A DNA stretch of 6,515 nt from Amylibacter sp. (GTDB lineage: Bacteria > Pseudomonadota > Alphaproteobacteria > Rhodobacterales > Rhodobacteraceae): assembly GCA_030625465.1 (NCBI GenBank), contig DAOUQS010000117.1, forward strand, positions 1 through 6,515. The letters run 5' to 3'. Positions 6,309 to 6,515 of the stretch are shown here, in pieces (position 1 is the stretch's first letter; each line of letters begins with the position of its first letter). The notes under the pieces were generated by a model. The model saw only the letters and a list, made by a program, of their open reading frames with translations. It searched no databases and was not told the origin of the DNA. Made by a program: the position numbers and the translations under genes.

Positions 6309-6515
6309 TCAAACCGCCTTTTTCAACGCCTCGACCAGATCGGTTTTTTCCCATGAGAAACCACCGTCACTTGTAGGCTTGCGCCCGAAGTGGCCATAGG
6401 CCGCTGTGCGTTCATAAATCGGGCGGGTCAGTTGCAGATGGTCTTTGATGCCTGTCGGCGTCAGGTCCATAATTTCCGCTACAGCCTTTTCAATCTCGGC
6501 TTCATGCACTTGGCC
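6309..6515 (-). CDS. metK: S-adenosylmethionine synthetase, C-terminal 68 codons (runs off right edge)
   Basis: Makes S-adenosylmethionine from methionine and ATP; cytoplasmic. The frame is open from the right edge to the TGA at 6309-6311. The fragment covers the end of the C-terminal domain, including the conserved [15 protein letters not shown] block (residues ~29-43 of the visible part) and an ending with F-S-W-E-K-T-D. A GTG at 6507-6509 is an internal valine codon, not a start. The ATP- and methionine-binding parts are outside the window. The gene is the upstream neighbour of trmB but is cut off from it by the terminator at 6242-6274. Confidence 0.96.
   Translation of the reverse strand, partial: GQVHEAEIEKAVAEIMDLTPTGIKDHLQLTRPIYERTAAYGHFGRKPTSDGGFSWEKTDLVEALKKAV

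Overview
The window looks like a chromosomal segment from an alphaproteobacterium, most likely of the Rhodobacterales/Roseobacter type. That placement rests on the N-termini of AroA and TrmB as I remember the family, on the class II AroA, and on the metK-trmB-aroA-cmk order; no database search was possible. No frameshifts, insertion sequences, CRISPR arrays, tRNAs or rRNAs were seen.

Region 1 (1-2282, minus strand) is a two-gene efflux operon read right to left. A lipoprotein periplasmic adaptor (MFP/HlyD type) is followed 9 nt later by an RND-family inner-membrane permease, whose first 375 residues are in the window before it runs off the left edge. Together they would form the inner-membrane and periplasmic parts of a tripartite, proton-driven exporter. 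No outer-membrane channel gene or adjacent regulator is visible.

Region 2 (2283-3459) holds a 178-nt AT-rich divergent intergenic region and a plus-strand glycosyltransferase family 2-like gene (332 aa), which converges on cmk with only 19 nt between the stop codons.

Region 3 (3479-6515, minus strand) is housekeeping, in transcription order: metK (C-terminal 68 codons only), a strong intrinsic terminator, trmB, aroA and cmk. aroA and cmk overlap by 4 nt (GTGA). The functions are S-adenosylmethionine synthesis, a SAM-dependent tRNA m7G46 methyltransferase, the EPSP synthase step of the shikimate pathway, and CMP/dCMP phosphorylation. The terminator's T-tract abuts the trmB ribosome-binding site, so trmB needs read-through or a promoter not obvious in the sequence.

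By eye the left half (efflux plus glycosyltransferase) is richer in A+T than the aroA/cmk half, and rpsA, the usual gene after cmk, is absent. The left half therefore looks like an accessory segment abutting a core block. I see no clearly undescribed system. The points most worth a second look are the terminator/RBS junction before trmB, the inverted repeats around the cmk/glycosyltransferase convergence, and the synteny break after cmk.
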